This document shows positions 9,377 to 18,561 of a stretch of DNA of 64,000 nucleotides, piece by piece. This DNA is from Flavobacterium sp. AG291 (GTDB taxonomy: Bacteria > Bacteroidota > Bacteroidia > Flavobacteriales > Flavobacteriaceae). The DNA is taken from assembly GCF_003350375.1 (NCBI RefSeq), contig NZ_QQAR01000001.1:186001-250000 (forward strand). The letters run 5' to 3'. Under the pieces are notes generated by a model. The model worked only from the letters and a program-made list of their open reading frames with translations, did no database searches and had not been told where the DNA came from. How positions within the stretch are numbered: position 1 is the stretch's first letter; each line of letters begins with the position of its first letter. The position numbers were made by a program, and so were the translations under genes.

Positions 9377-10231
9377 TTATCTTACCGGCTGGTTTTGTAT
9401 AAGATCCAGAAATAAGTTTATTTTATCTTTAAGCTCTTTACGTGGAGTGATAAAATCAAGGAAGCCGTGCTCAAGTACAAATTCTGCAGTCTGGAAACCT
9501 TCAGGAAGGTCTTTACCGGTAGTATCTTTTACAACACGAGGCCCTGCAAATCCGATAAGTGCGCCCGGTTCAGAGATGTTTACATCACCAAGCATAGCAT
9601 ATGATGCTGTTGTACCTCCCGTAGTAGGGTCAGTACATAGTGATATGTATGGTATTTTAGCATCTGCCAACTGAGCAAGTTTAGCCGATGTTTTGGCTAA
9701 CTGCATCAGAGAATATGCTGCTTCCATCATCCTTGCACCTCCTGATTTAGATATCATCACAAAAGGAATCTTGTTTTTGATAGAGTGATCAATTGCGCGC
9801 GCAATCTTTTCACCTACTACAGCTCCCATAGAGCCTCCGATAAATGCGAAGTCCATACAGGCAACTACAAGGTCTTTTCCTTTAGATTTTCCAACAGCAG
9901 TTCTTACAGCATCTTTAAGTTTGGTTTTTTCAGTAGCTTCTTTTATACGATCCCCGTATTTTTTTGTGTCAACAAACTTTAGGGTATCTTTAGAAGTCAT
10001 GTTTTTGTCAAACTCCGTAAACTCATTGTCATCAAAAAGGATGTTGAAGTATTCTTTACTTCCTATTCTTACGTGGTAACCATCTTCAGGGCTTACGTAA
10101 AAATTCTTAGCAAGCTCGTCTGCATCAACAATTTTACCGGTTGGCGACTTGTACCATAGTCCTTTTGGTACATCTTTTTTGTCTTCGGTTGGTGTTGTGA
10201 TCCCTTTTTCTGTTCTTTTAAACCAAGCCAT
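9377..10231 (-). CDS. accD: Acetyl-CoA carboxylase carboxyltransferase beta subunit, no zinc ribbon cysteines
   Basis: 284 aa. With AccA it transfers the carboxyl group from biotin to acetyl-CoA, giving malonyl-CoA. The carboxyltransferase core is intact ([50 protein letters not shown]). The N-terminal region aligns with the zinc-ribbon part of the E. coli protein ([15 protein letters not shown]), but the four CxxC cysteines are replaced: KSPTG and VSPEDG stand where CxxC pairs are expected. It follows fbaA by 41 nt and is probably co-transcribed, ending in a strong terminator. Confidence 0.95.
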   Translation of the reverse strand: MAWFKRTEKGITTPTEDKKDVPKGLWYKSPTGKIVDADELAKNFYVSPEDGYHVRIGSKEYFNILFDDNEFTEFDKNMTSKDTLKFVDTKKYGDRIKEATEKTKLKDAVRTAVGKSKGKDLVVACMDFAFIGGSMGAVVGEKIARAIDHSIKNKIPFVMISKSGGARMMEAAYSLMQLAKTSAKLAQLADAKIPYISLCTDPTTGGTTASYAMLGDVNISEPGALIGFAGPRVVKDTTGKDLPEGFQTAEFVLEHGFLDFITPRKELKDKINLFLDLIQNQPVR

Positions 10232-10272
10232 CTTTTTCTGTTAAGTTTAGTACTGCAAGCAGTTTGTTGTAA

Positions 10273-11340
10273 TTATAGTGTATTTACGTTGTTTAGGTCT
10301 TTAAATGCCTGCTCAAGTCTTGCATTAAAAGTAAGTTCACCTTCACGTATCCATTTTCTTGGATCATAGTGTTTTTTGTTTGGTGACTCAGGTCCGTCAG
10401 GACTACCTATCTGTGTTTTTAAATAATCGATGTTTTTAACAACATAATCACGAACACCTTCTGTAAAAGCAAACTGAAGGTCAGTGTCAATGTTCATTTT
10501 GATAACACCGTAACCAATAGCTTCTCTGATTTCTTCAAGAGTTGACCCTGATCCTCCGTGGAATACGAAATCTACCGGGTTATTTCCAGTGTTGAATTTT
10601 TGCTGAACATACTCCTGAGAGTTTTTAAGGATTTTTGGAGTAAGTTTTACGTTACCCGGTTTGTATACACCGTGTACGTTACCAAAAGCAGCAGCTACGG
10701 TAAAGCGAGGAGATATTTTGCTTAGTTCTTCATAAGCATAAGCAACTTCTTCCGGCTGAGTATAAAGTTTAGAGCTGTCAACATCAGAGTTGTCAACACC
10801 ATCTTCTTCACCACCTGTAATACCAAGCTCGATCTCAAGGGTCATGCCCATTTTACTCATACGCTCAAGGTATTTTTTAGAGATCTCCATGTTTTCTTCA
10901 AGAGATTCTTCTGAAAGGTCAATCATGTGCGAACTGAAAAGTGGTTTTCCTGTTTCAGCAAAATGTTTTTCACTGGCGTCAAGAAGACCGTCAATCCAAG
11001 GCAAAAGTTTTTTTGCACAGTGGTCAGTATGTAAAATTACAGTAGCACCGTAAGCCTCAGCAAGTGTATGGATATGTTTTGCACCTGCAACTGCACCAAG
11101 GATAGCTGCTTTTTCGTCAGCATTTGATAATCCTTTACCAGCGTTGAAAATTGAGCCACCGTTAGAGAACTGGATGATAACAGGAGCTTTAAGTCTTGCT
11201 GCAGTTTCCATTACACCATTAACTGTGCTTGAACCTGTAACGTTTACTGCAGGAAGTGCAAATCCTTTTTCTTTTGCATATCTGAATATTTCCTGAACCT
11301 GATCTCCGGTAGCAACACCGGGCTTAATATTGTGGGCCAT
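10273..11340 (-). CDS. fbaA: Class II fructose-bisphosphate aldolase
   Basis: 355 aa zinc-dependent aldolase that interconverts fructose-1,6-bisphosphate with DHAP and glyceraldehyde-3-phosphate. Zn-ligand motifs are visible: LHTDHCAKK, the IELGITGGEEDGVD segment, AAAFGNVHGVYKPG and VFHGGSGS. KMNIDTDLQFAFT is the substrate-binding region. First gene of a likely fbaA-accD unit with a promoter element 28 nt upstream. Confidence 0.97.
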   Translation of the reverse strand: MAHNIKPGVATGDQVQEIFRYAKEKGFALPAVNVTGSSTVNGVMETAARLKAPVIIQFSNGGSIFNAGKGLSNADEKAAILGAVAGAKHIHTLAEAYGATVILHTDHCAKKLLPWIDGLLDASEKHFAETGKPLFSSHMIDLSEESLEENMEISKKYLERMSKMGMTLEIELGITGGEEDGVDNSDVDSSKLYTQPEEVAYAYEELSKISPRFTVAAAFGNVHGVYKPGNVKLTPKILKNSQEYVQQKFNTGNNPVDFVFHGGSGSTLEEIREAIGYGVIKMNIDTDLQFAFTEGVRDYVVKNIDYLKTQIGSPDGPESPNKKHYDPRKWIREGELTFNARLEQAFKDLNNVNTL

Positions 11341-11368
11341 TGTTTTTGTTTTTTAGAATTAGAATTGA

Positions 11369-11376
11369 CAAAAATA
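11369..11376 (-). promoter_or_regulatory. fbaA promoter, -7 element
   Basis: TATTTTTG on the minus strand matches TAnnTTTG, about 28 nt before the fbaA ATG. It lies just beyond the tamL stop. Confidence 0.55.
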
Positions 11377-11387
11377 ATATTTTATAC

Positions 11388-13943
11388 TTAGAACGGATAA
11401 TTAATTCCGACATTTAGAACTGATTTTGAAAGATTATATTCTTTAAACCAGCGATCGCCCTCTTCACGACCCGGATTATAGGTTTTAAAACCTACGTCAA
11501 ATCGTATCACGAAAAAGTTAAAATCGTACCTGAATCCAAGGCCTGAGCCAAAGGCAAGGTCTCTAAAAGATGAGAACCCGTTAAAAGTTTTTTTCGGGTC
11601 ATCAACTTCATCAAAAACATTCCAGATGTTTCCGATGTCGCCAAAAATTGCTCCGTTTAGTTTGTCGAAGATATTAAAACGAAGTTCAGCACTATAAGCC
11701 ATCTTAAGATTGGCTTCGTTAAAGTCGTCAACTCCACCGCTACTTCCGGGGCCTAAACTATAAGGTTGCCAGCCACGGTTGTCGTTCGAACCTCCTGCAA
11801 AATAACTTCGGGAAAAAGGAATAGAGGTAGAGTTGCCATAAGGAACTGCCAGTCCGAAGAAAGCGCGCATGGCAAGTACTTTACCGCGCCTTAGGTCCCA
11901 GTGTTTTATAAAGTCGAGTTCACCTTTTAAATATTGTGAGTATGCCACATTAAAAAGCGTTCTCTGGCTATTGGTGTTATTAGGGTCTACCAATGTGCCG
12001 CCAAGCAGGGATAAAAGCGCACCTGCCGACTCTACTTTTGTTTTGAATATAAAGAAAGTGTTGTCGTTTAGGTTTTCACGACTGGTCCTGGTATAGGTGT
12101 AATTGCTCGCGAATATAAGGTTGTTTTCTGTTAGCCTGTCCCTGCGCTGTTCTATACTGTTTACATTGTCTTTGTCTGTTGTTGAAACAGCTATGGAGCC
12201 GTTCTCAACGTCTTTAATAAAGTTGTCTGCACCTCCGTTCTCAATGTCCAGATCTCCATTTTCATTAAAGTAAGAAGATGGCACGCTTGGATAATCCTGC
12301 GCAATATTATTTAATCTATTATAGGATGATTGGTATACCTTAAAGTAGTTTTCAGGATTAAGGTTCCTTACATATTGAAGATTCAAAAGGTCAAGTCTGG
12401 AAGAATAGTGCTTTCTTATCGGAGCCCAGTTGTAACTTAATACTCCGGTAAAGTTTTCCTTGTCAAGTCCAATATTCTTTTGACTGCTTATACCCAAACT
12501 GAAAATAGTTGAAGGAATCAGGTTTTTAGGAATTATCTTTTCAGTATTGAAAGGGAAGAATATCCTTGGGAATGTAAGTTTAAGATCGGCACCATACTCC
12601 AGGATGTTAAAAAAAGCTTTGTCCTTTATGGCGTTATCGTTTGACGAACCTATGTTTCCGCGTGTGGAAAGATCAAGAATTTCCGCACCTCTGAAAACAT
12701 TACGCATAGAAACCCCAAGGCTTCCTGCAATACCTATATCCTGAATGTTTGAGTGCATAAAGTCGGCACTTACATTAAATCGGAATTTTTTCTTCGGAAT
12801 CAGCTTAATGCTTGCAATCAGTGACTTGCCTGAAGGGTCGTTTTTATCCTCGGTGTACTCTATTGAAGGGTTGTTGAAAACCCTAAGATTGCTTAGATAA
12901 CGTGATGTAAGTGTTCTTCTGATATCGGAATAATCAGTTTCCGGAGCAACGAAAATAGCATCAGTTAGTGCTTTTGGCCTGTAATTAAGTTTTCCTGTAC
13001 TGTAAATATTAAAGCCTTTATAGCTTGTACTGTCTATAGACTGATCTTCGCTGTTTGGGTTTTGGGTATAAATATTTACCTGGCTTACTTTATAGAGCTT
13101 AAATGGCCTTATAAAAGTTGAGTCCCCCTGTCTTACCGACTCATTGTCTATAATAAGGTCTACATTCGCTTTTCTTCCTCCATTGTTTACAGTGTCTATA
13201 ACATAAGTAATGTAGTTCTGCTGAAAATTATAAGCACCATGATTTCTAAAATGATTGGTAATCCTTTCCCTTTCGGCTGTAAAATTAGTTTCCTCGTACT
13301 GCTGACCCTGTTTAATGAGTGATTTGTCTTTTATAGTAGTATAAAGGCTGTCAAGTGCGGGTGTTTCTATATAGCGATTAATTGTGTCCAACATATATGG
13401 AGCGCCGGTAATTACATCATAAGTAACCTTTGCTCTCTTATCAGGGAGTGTGTCTATCTTGTAACCAACACTTGCCCTGAAGAACCCTTTTTTGTAGTAA
13501 TAGGTAAACAAACGATTTCTCGATTTTTTTATCCTGTTAATATCTACAAGTACAGGAGCTTCTCCTGTTTTCTTCAGGAAATTACTAATTCCCGATACAA
13601 CAAATGAATTTCCAAGACGCTGTACCTGCTTTTCGGAGAGTAATTTTCTGTAGCGTTCGTGTCTTCCGGGTTTTCTGTCCAGCCAGTCCAGGTACATAGA
13701 GTCGGCATTGGGTTTCGCCATATTATACATGTGCAGCCTGAGGTGGAAGCCCAATATGTCGCTGTTTGGCTGTTGGTAGAGTTGGTCGTGAACTATTTCG
13801 TCATTCTTAACCTTGTCGTTTACAAGGATTTCATTTTTTTCGAGCAGGTGTTTACCTTCCGGAACCCTTCTTACAAGAGAACAGGAATATAAAATCCAGC
13901 CCGATAAGATAAATAGTATTATTTTTGTTGCTTTATTTCTCAA
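11388..13943 (-). CDS. tamL: TamL-type Omp85 lipoprotein (BamA/TamA family)
   Basis: 851 aa with the TTG start chosen here. The open frame extends to an ATG at 14000, but a TAnnTTTG promoter element (13967-13974) lies inside that extension and it overlaps the divergent gene. From the TTG the protein begins with a lipoprotein signal (helix, then LYSC at about 18-21). Periplasmic POTRA-like repeats span about 25-430. A C-terminal Omp85 beta-barrel follows (RSYFAGGSNDNRGWQPYSLG is the lid-lock-like motif region), ending in an aromatic residue (NVGINYPF). TamL is the lipidated Bacteroidetes counterpart of TamA and normally works with TamB in outer-membrane biogenesis. No tamB is seen next to it. 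Confidence 0.88.
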   Translation of the reverse strand: MRNKATKIILFILSGWILYSCSLVRRVPEGKHLLEKNEILVNDKVKNDEIVHDQLYQQPNSDILGFHLRLHMYNMAKPNADSMYLDWLDRKPGRHERYRKLLSEKQVQRLGNSFVVSGISNFLKKTGEAPVLVDINRIKKSRNRLFTYYYKKGFFRASVGYKIDTLPDKRAKVTYDVITGAPYMLDTINRYIETPALDSLYTTIKDKSLIKQGQQYEETNFTAERERITNHFRNHGAYNFQQNYITYVIDTVNNGGRKANVDLIIDNESVRQGDSTFIRPFKLYKVSQVNIYTQNPNSEDQSIDSTSYKGFNIYSTGKLNYRPKALTDAIFVAPETDYSDIRRTLTSRYLSNLRVFNNPSIEYTEDKNDPSGKSLIASIKLIPKKKFRFNVSADFMHSNIQDIGIAGSLGVSMRNVFRGAEILDLSTRGNIGSSNDNAIKDKAFFNILEYGADLKLTFPRIFFPFNTEKIIPKNLIPSTIFSLGISSQKNIGLDKENFTGVLSYNWAPIRKHYSSRLDLLNLQYVRNLNPENYFKVYQSSYNRLNNIAQDYPSVPSSYFNENGDLDIENGGADNFIKDVENGSIAVSTTDKDNVNSIEQRRDRLTENNLIFASNYTYTRTSRENLNDNTFFIFKTKVESAGALLSLLGGTLVDPNNTNSQRTLFNVAYSQYLKGELDFIKHWDLRRGKVLAMRAFFGLAVPYGNSTSIPFSRSYFAGGSNDNRGWQPYSLGPGSSGGVDDFNEANLKMAYSAELRFNIFDKLNGAIFGDIGNIWNVFDEVDDPKKTFNGFSSFRDLAFGSGLGFRYDFNFFVIRFDVGFKTYNPGREEGDRWFKEYNLSKSVLNVGINYPF

Positions 13944-13966
13944 GACGGTATAGCCAAATAGTAATT

Positions 13967-14001
13967 CAAAAATACATTTTTTATGCTTAGTAAAAACCAA
14001 A
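13967..14001 (-). promoter_or_regulatory. tamL promoter
   Basis: Minus strand: TTTG at 14001-13998, a 23 bp spacer, TATTTTTG at 13974-13967. It places the transcript start near 13960, downstream of the ATG at 14000 but upstream of the TTG at 13943. It therefore decides the tamL start. Confidence 0.6.
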
Positions 14002-14720
14002 TTAAAATAATAACGGGCTTACAGCAAAAAAAATACAGGAAGCAGCATAAATTGTTTATTGCCGAAGGGATAAAGGTAGTACAGGAATTACTGAATTCCA
14101 ATTTTGAATTACACCAATTATTTACCACTCAGGATATTTTTAAGGGAATAGCAAAGGATAAGATTGAGCTTATTACAGAAGCAGAGCTTAAAAGAATAAG
14201 TGTCCTTACTACGCCTAATGGTTGTCTCGGACTTTTTGTAATGCCCGATGAAAAACCAGTACCAAATAACGGACTGATTGTTGCGCTTGATGATATTCGC
14301 GATCCGGGTAATCTGGGAACAATCGTTCGTCTTTGCGACTGGTTTGGTATAGAGCATCTTATATGCTCTGAAGAGTGCGTAGACGTCTATAATCCTAAAG
14401 TTGTACAGGCAACTATGGGATCGCTCACGCGTGTTAATGTAGTATATACCAATCTCGAAAATTATCTGGCAAACACAAAACTACCTGTTTTTGGTACTTT
14501 TATGGATGGCGATAATATTTACGAAGAGGCATTGCCAGCTAACGGAATCATTGTTATGGGTAATGAGGCTAACGGTATATCTCAAGCTATAGAGGCTAGG
14601 TCAACACGAAGGATATCCATACCGCGCTTTGGTGACCTTCAGCAGACGGAAAGCCTTAATGTAGCCACGGCAGCAGCTATAATCCTAAGCGAATTCAGGA
14701 GAAATTTTAGTGGAAGGTAA
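13983..14720 (+). CDS. TrmH/SpoU-family RNA 2'-O-methyltransferase
   Basis: 245 aa SPOUT-class methyltransferase using SAM. The N-terminal substrate-binding domain (about 1-90; KYRKQHKLFIAEGIKVVQEL) is followed by the knotted catalytic domain with motif 1 LDDIRDPGNLGTIVRLCDWF, motif 2 IVMGNEANGIS and motif 3 IPRFGDLQQTESLNVATAAA. It is probably a 23S rRNA ribose methyltransferase, but the modified nucleotide cannot be told. Divergent from tamL; its 3' end overlaps the convergent porT by 14 nt. Confidence 0.92.
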   Translation: MLSKNQIKIITGLQQKKYRKQHKLFIAEGIKVVQELLNSNFELHQLFTTQDIFKGIAKDKIELITEAELKRISVLTTPNGCLGLFVMPDEKPVPNNGLIVALDDIRDPGNLGTIVRLCDWFGIEHLICSEECVDVYNPKVVQATMGSLTRVNVVYTNLENYLANTKLPVFGTFMDGDNIYEEALPANGIIVMGNEANGISQAIEARSTRRISIPRFGDLQQTESLNVATAAAIILSEFRRNFSGR

Positions 14721-15420
14721 AATTGATGAAGATGCCTCTGGTTTTCATCGATTCAATGTTTCCGGTATAAGGGCTGTTAGGGTCGTTGTCCCTGATAATC
14801 TCATCATTTAAACTGAATACTCCACGAATAGACGGTGAGAACTTAAAGAATTCAAAATAAAGATCGACTCCGGCTCCAATCTCATAATAGTTGGTCCATT
14901 TTTTCATTCTGAAACGTGCCCCTGTCATGTTATCGTCCTTTACATTAAAGTTACTCGAAAGGTTTAAGGAGCGTGAAACACCACCTACAAGGTAAGGCCT
15001 TACGTTTCCTGTTCTTTTTGACGAGAATTTTAGTAATAGCGGAAAATGAAGATAGGTCGATTTTACCTCTCTTTGCTTGTCAGCAGTTGTGCCCTCTACA
15101 TTATGAAAGGTAAGGTCACGCTGCGTATAATATAGTCCCGGTTCAAAACGAAGATCCAGGTATTCAAAAAGGCGTAGGTTACCCACAAGGCCTACGTTAA
15201 AACCAGTAGATTTTTTAAGTTCTATGTCAACTTTTGGATCGTTGATGTAGTCAAATTTAAAATCATAGCTGTTAAAGCCAAGGAAATACCCCCAGTGAAC
15301 TCTTTGTTTGTCAAAGTTTTCAAGGTTAACAATTGGGTCTTTGCTGAAAACCTGCGTACCAAACTGAGCATGAGCGCACAGGCTGGTAACAAGCAGTATA
15401 TATAAAAACAGTTTCTTCAT
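14707..15420 (-). CDS. porT: Type IX secretion / gliding protein PorT
   Basis: 237 aa from the Met starting the signal peptide MKKLFLYILLVTSLCAHAQ; the open frame reaches 13 codons further but overlaps ubiE. A predicted outer-membrane eight-stranded barrel of the PorT family. The segment RVHWGYFLGFNSYDFKFDY is characteristic of PorT/SprT. It is needed in F. johnsoniae and P. gingivalis for T9SS export of adhesins and proteases. The ubiE-porT pair, spaced here by 1 nt, is the arrangement I recall from other flavobacteria. The convergent RNA methyltransferase gene overlaps its last 14 nt. Confidence 0.88.
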   Translation of the reverse strand: MKKLFLYILLVTSLCAHAQFGTQVFSKDPIVNLENFDKQRVHWGYFLGFNSYDFKFDYINDPKVDIELKKSTGFNVGLVGNLRLFEYLDLRFEPGLYYTQRDLTFHNVEGTTADKQREVKSTYLHFPLLLKFSSKRTGNVRPYLVGGVSRSLNLSSNFNVKDDNMTGARFRMKKWTNYYEIGAGVDLYFEFFKFSPSIRGVFSLNDEIIRDNDPNSPYTGNIESMKTRGIFINFTFH

Positions 15421-15421
15421 T

Positions 15422-16153
15422 TTATTGTTTTGAAGCAGTGTAAATTGTTGCCACTCCAAAAGTTTGCGGCATATTCTTAACCTCTATAAACCCAATTTTA
15501 CGTAAAATATTGTTCAAAGCTTCACCATGTGGAAAAACTGATGCCGATTCGCTCAGGTATGCATAAGCCGAACGGTCTTTAGAGAACAGTCTGCCTATAA
15601 GAGGCAGCAGGTTTTTGCTGTAAAAATTGTAACCTTGTTTAAAAGGGAATTTTGTTGGTACAGAAGTTTCCAATATCACAAAAACACCTCCGGGTTTTAG
15701 TACGCGCAAAATTTCGGCAAGGCCTTTATCAAGCGTTTCAAAGTTACGAACGCCAAAAGCTACAGTAATAGCATCAAAGTAATTGTCTTCGAAAGGCAGG
15801 TTCTCGCTATCGCCATACACCAGTTTGATTTTTGAATCAAGACCTTTTTCAGTCACTTTCTTGCGGCCTACTTCCATCATGCCTTCAGAAATGTCGGCTC
15901 CAATAATTTCGGTGGCCGATGTCTGTGCCATAAGAATGGCAAGATCTCCGGTGCCGGTAGCGATATCAAGAATAGTTTTAGGATTCTTGTCAGCAACAAG
16001 CTTAAGTACTTTTTTGCGCCATTTAACGTCTATCCCAAACGAAATTACGCGGTTAAGGCCGTCATAATTACCGGAAATAGTGTCAAACATCTGGGCGACC
16101 TGTTCTTTTTTACCCAGGCCGGAATCTTTATAAGGGGTTACGTTTTGCGACAT
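15422..16153 (-). CDS. ubiE: Demethylmenaquinone methyltransferase (UbiE/MenG)
   Basis: 243 aa class I SAM methyltransferase that methylates demethylmenaquinone to menaquinone. SAM motif I is [13 protein letters not shown] (about 61-73), with the family signatures [19 protein letters not shown] and [11 protein letters not shown] and motif [14 protein letters not shown]. In Bacteroidetes menaquinone is the respiratory quinone, so MenG activity is the likely role. It leads the ubiE-porT unit; a TATCTTTG promoter element lies about 18 nt before the ATG. Confidence 0.96.
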   Translation of the reverse strand: MSQNVTPYKDSGLGKKEQVAQMFDTISGNYDGLNRVISFGIDVKWRKKVLKLVADKNPKTILDIATGTGDLAILMAQTSATEIIGADISEGMMEVGRKKVTEKGLDSKIKLVYGDSENLPFEDNYFDAITVAFGVRNFETLDKGLAEILRVLKPGGVFVILETSVPTKFPFKQGYNFYSKNLLPLIGRLFSKDRSAYAYLSESASVFPHGEALNNILRKIGFIEVKNMPQTFGVATIYTASKQ

Positions 16154-16170
16154 TGCTATTATTTACGAAG

Positions 16171-16178
16171 CAAAGATA
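16171..16178 (-). promoter_or_regulatory. ubiE-porT promoter, -7 element
   Basis: TATCTTTG on the minus strand (TAnnTTTG consensus), 18 nt upstream of the ubiE ATG. No clear TTTG -33 partner is seen. Confidence 0.5.
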
Positions 16179-16252
16179 GAAATAGTTTTGTTAATAGGGA
16201 GTTAGAAATGAAATTACAGGAAGGGAAGTTGTATAAATTGAGGAATGATATT

Positions 16253-17158
16253 CTAACTCAAATTTTTAATTTTATGTATAAGAGCTACTTCTCTGCCTGC
16301 AAAATTTGTTTCGGCTTCTAAAAAGGCAATATCAGATTTCTGTATGTCAAAAATTGTCTTAGCGACAGCGCCAAATTTGAGCCTCGCTAAGTTTTCAATA
16401 GTGTCAGCTGTTAAAGTTATAAAGCTTTCAAATGATGATAAGGTATATTTCATCTTATGAAGTAGAAATTGTTGAGTGTATTCTTCAAGCAAATATTCTA
16501 ACTTTTGTTCTATTTCTTTAGTGCTGAGATTTTCTTTGCTAACTTCATTAATCCAATTTCTAAGGCGGTAAGACTTTAATTTGAAATCAGGATCACTTTT
16601 AAGTTCTGATAATTGTAAATAATTAAAATCGGTGGGAGTGGGTATTTTATTTGTCAGAATTGAATAAACGGCTGAGTTTTTTACAGTGTGCTCATCTAGG
16701 AACTGATTATGGGGTTCTTTCAAGATGGGTATATAAATGTTTTTATTGACAGTGTTTAATTTCATTGAATAACATCTTGAATTTAAATCCTGAACTTTCT
16801 CTTGTGATTCGATTAAATCAAAAAAATATTTAATACCACTTTCTTTATTGTTATATGCTACCTCATAACTTATTTCGTAAGCCTTATTTAACATTCGTTG
16901 GATTAAATCATTATTGACTTTAGGTGTTTTTTTCTCGTCTAAAATCTCTATAAATCCATACTTTTCTAAATTTTCTATTTCCTTTAATTTTGCATAATAT
17001 TCTTTTTCGTAACCTAATTTTTGAATTATGGGTAGTAGTAAGTCTATCTTTAAGTTTTCTTTTATAAATAATTTATCATAAAGATACAATAAGGGGTCTA
17101 GTTTGTTTCCAAGTAAATAATCGGCAGGGCTTAAACTGTAAATTCCAATATTTTTCAT
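16253..17158 (-). CDS. Hypothetical protein, 301 aa, unrecognised
   Basis: I do not recognise the family. It is a soluble, mostly helical, Lys/Glu/Asn-rich protein with no signal peptide or membrane segment. It starts MKNIGIYSLSPADYLLGN and contains long predicted helices (ENLEKYGFIEIL; KEIEQKLEYLLEEYTQQFLL). Its base composition is noticeably more AT-rich than the flanking folate genes, which suggests recent acquisition. It begins 37 nt after the GNAT gene and ends 100 nt before ubiE, with no partner gene that would mark it as part of a toxin or defence pair. Confidence 0.6.
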   Translation of the reverse strand: MKNIGIYSLSPADYLLGNKLDPLLYLYDKLFIKENLKIDLLLPIIQKLGYEKEYYAKLKEIENLEKYGFIEILDEKKTPKVNNDLIQRMLNKAYEISYEVAYNNKESGIKYFFDLIESQEKVQDLNSRCYSMKLNTVNKNIYIPILKEPHNQFLDEHTVKNSAVYSILTNKIPTPTDFNYLQLSELKSDPDFKLKSYRLRNWINEVSKENLSTKEIEQKLEYLLEEYTQQFLLHKMKYTLSSFESFITLTADTIENLARLKFGAVAKTIFDIQKSDIAFLEAETNFAGREVALIHKIKNLS

Positions 17159-17195
17159 GATAATTTTTTTGTTATTTTAAAGTGGGGTGTCGAAA

Positions 17196-17648
17196 CTAAA
17201 CTAAATCATTGTATAGCATCTCCATCCTGTACATATCAATTCCCTTTGCCCAGTAATCTTTAATGACTTCTTTTAGTGCAAAGCCAAATTTCTCATAGAA
17301 TTTATACACCAACTGCGAGGTGCGTACAGATATATTCTCAATGCCTGCGATGGATTTGATGACATCCAGCCTGTGCTGTGTGAGCTGTCGGCCTACACCT
17401 TTGCCTTGATGCTCAGGATGGATAATATCCCATGATAAGGCTGCGTTCTTGCCTCTATTGGTAATGTTGATGCCACCACTGCCAATAATGTTACTATTAT
17501 CTTCTACTGCAAAATAACGATCTATGTGGTTAGCGAAATAATCCCTTAAGTCCTGTTCTTCTTCCGGGGCAAAATACTGAGGTGTGTTCAGCCTGAGTAG
17601 TGTTATAATGCTCTCGCCATCGGCAGGAGTGTAGGGACGGATTATCAT
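17196..17648 (-). CDS. GNAT-family N-acetyltransferase
   Basis: 150 aa acetyl-CoA-dependent acetyltransferase. The A-motif DIIHPEHQGKGVGRQLTQHRL (about 76-96) holds the Q/RxxGxG/A acetyl-CoA loop. The fold is complete, with a C-terminal KFYEKFGFALKEV strand-helix. The substrate is unknown. It begins 2 nt after folA, so it is at the end of the 2TM-folA-GNAT unit. Confidence 0.85.
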   Translation of the reverse strand: MIIRPYTPADGESIITLLRLNTPQYFAPEEEQDLRDYFANHIDRYFAVEDNSNIIGSGGINITNRGKNAALSWDIIHPEHQGKGVGRQLTQHRLDVIKSIAGIENISVRTSQLVYKFYEKFGFALKEVIKDYWAKGIDMYRMEMLYNDLV

Positions 17649-17650
17649 AC

Positions 17651-18142
17651 TTATTTTTTAGTATACACCTGAAACGTCATATCATACTTATGCTTCTCAT
17701 CTTTCGGATGAAAATTTTCTCCTGAAACTTCCCATTTTTCAGGGTCGATGGCAGGGAAGTAAGCATCTGCATCTTCAAAAGTAGCATGCACACGGGTCAG
17801 GTCAAGTTTATCGGCACGGTCAATGCTTTGGTTGTAAATCTCGCCACCGCCAATGATGTAAACCTCTTCATCCTGAGGGCTCACTTTTATAGCCTCGTCA
17901 AGGCTGCCTACAACAATGCATCCTTCCGGTGCTTTATAATCGCCCTGACGGGTAATAATCACAGAGGTACGATTGGGCAGGGCAGAAGGGAAGCTTTCAA
18001 AGGTTTTGCGTCCCATGATGATATAATGTCCCGACGTACGTGTTTTAAAGTGTTTAAAATCATCCGGCAGGTGCCACATCATTTTGTTGTCTTTGCCTAA
18101 GGCATTATTCTCTGCTATGGCAGCAATAAGGGTAAGTGTCAT
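17651..18142 (-). CDS. folA: Dihydrofolate reductase
   Basis: 163 aa, usual length. It reduces dihydrofolate to tetrahydrofolate with NADPH, replenishing the folate oxidised by ThyA encoded 2.2 kb upstream in the same direction. Motifs: IAAIAENNALGKDNKMMWHL (N-terminal strand and Met20 loop), HYIIMGRKTFESF, and VYIIGGGEIYNQSI, with the acidic active-site Asp in LPDDFKHF. The start overlaps the stop of the preceding 2TM gene by 1 nt. Confidence 0.97.
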   Translation of the reverse strand: MTLTLIAAIAENNALGKDNKMMWHLPDDFKHFKTRTSGHYIIMGRKTFESFPSALPNRTSVIITRQGDYKAPEGCIVVGSLDEAIKVSPQDEEVYIIGGGEIYNQSIDRADKLDLTRVHATFEDADAYFPAIDPEKWEVSGENFHPKDEKHKYDMTFQVYTKK

Positions 18143-18486
18143 TATAGTGTTGAGGTTGTATTGTTGTCGTTTTCCAGTTTTTTTTCAAGCTGTTCAATGC
18201 GGCGTTCCTGGCGGGCAACAAGTTTGGTTATCTGGTCTTGTTCCCATTTTTTATTGATAAAGCTTTCTGTAACGAATACTTTAATGAAATGCATGATGAA
18301 TAGGAAAGCCCATGCAGTTATAGCCCATAGATACCAGTCGTCCTGCGGATCTACATCGAGCCATTTGTTGATGATGTAAAAGAAGAAGCTGCAAACGAAA
18401 AACAGTATAAAGTGAAAATAAACGCGTTTTTTTTGCTTTACTCTTTTTCGGGCATATTCATAAAGCTCCTGTTGATTAGGTTCCAT
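18142..18486 (-). CDS. 2TM domain-containing protein
   Basis: 114 aa. A basic N-terminus (YEYARKRVKQKKRVYFHF) leads into two membrane helices at about 24-42 and 52-70, then a charged coiled coil (ARQERRIEQLEKKLE). This matches the small 2TM family of Bacteroidetes, often linked to histidine kinases, but no kinase is present here. The function is unknown. It overlaps folA by 1 nt and is probably co-transcribed. Confidence 0.8.
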   Translation of the reverse strand: MEPNQQELYEYARKRVKQKKRVYFHFILFFVCSFFFYIINKWLDVDPQDDWYLWAITAWAFLFIMHFIKVFVTESFINKKWEQDQITKLVARQERRIEQLEKKLENDNNTTSTL

Positions 18487-18561
18487 TTCTTAGGTTTTGG
18501 TAAGCTAAAGATAGGGAAAATGTTGAAGAGAACAATCTGCGTTAGTCTGGTTACGGTTAAA

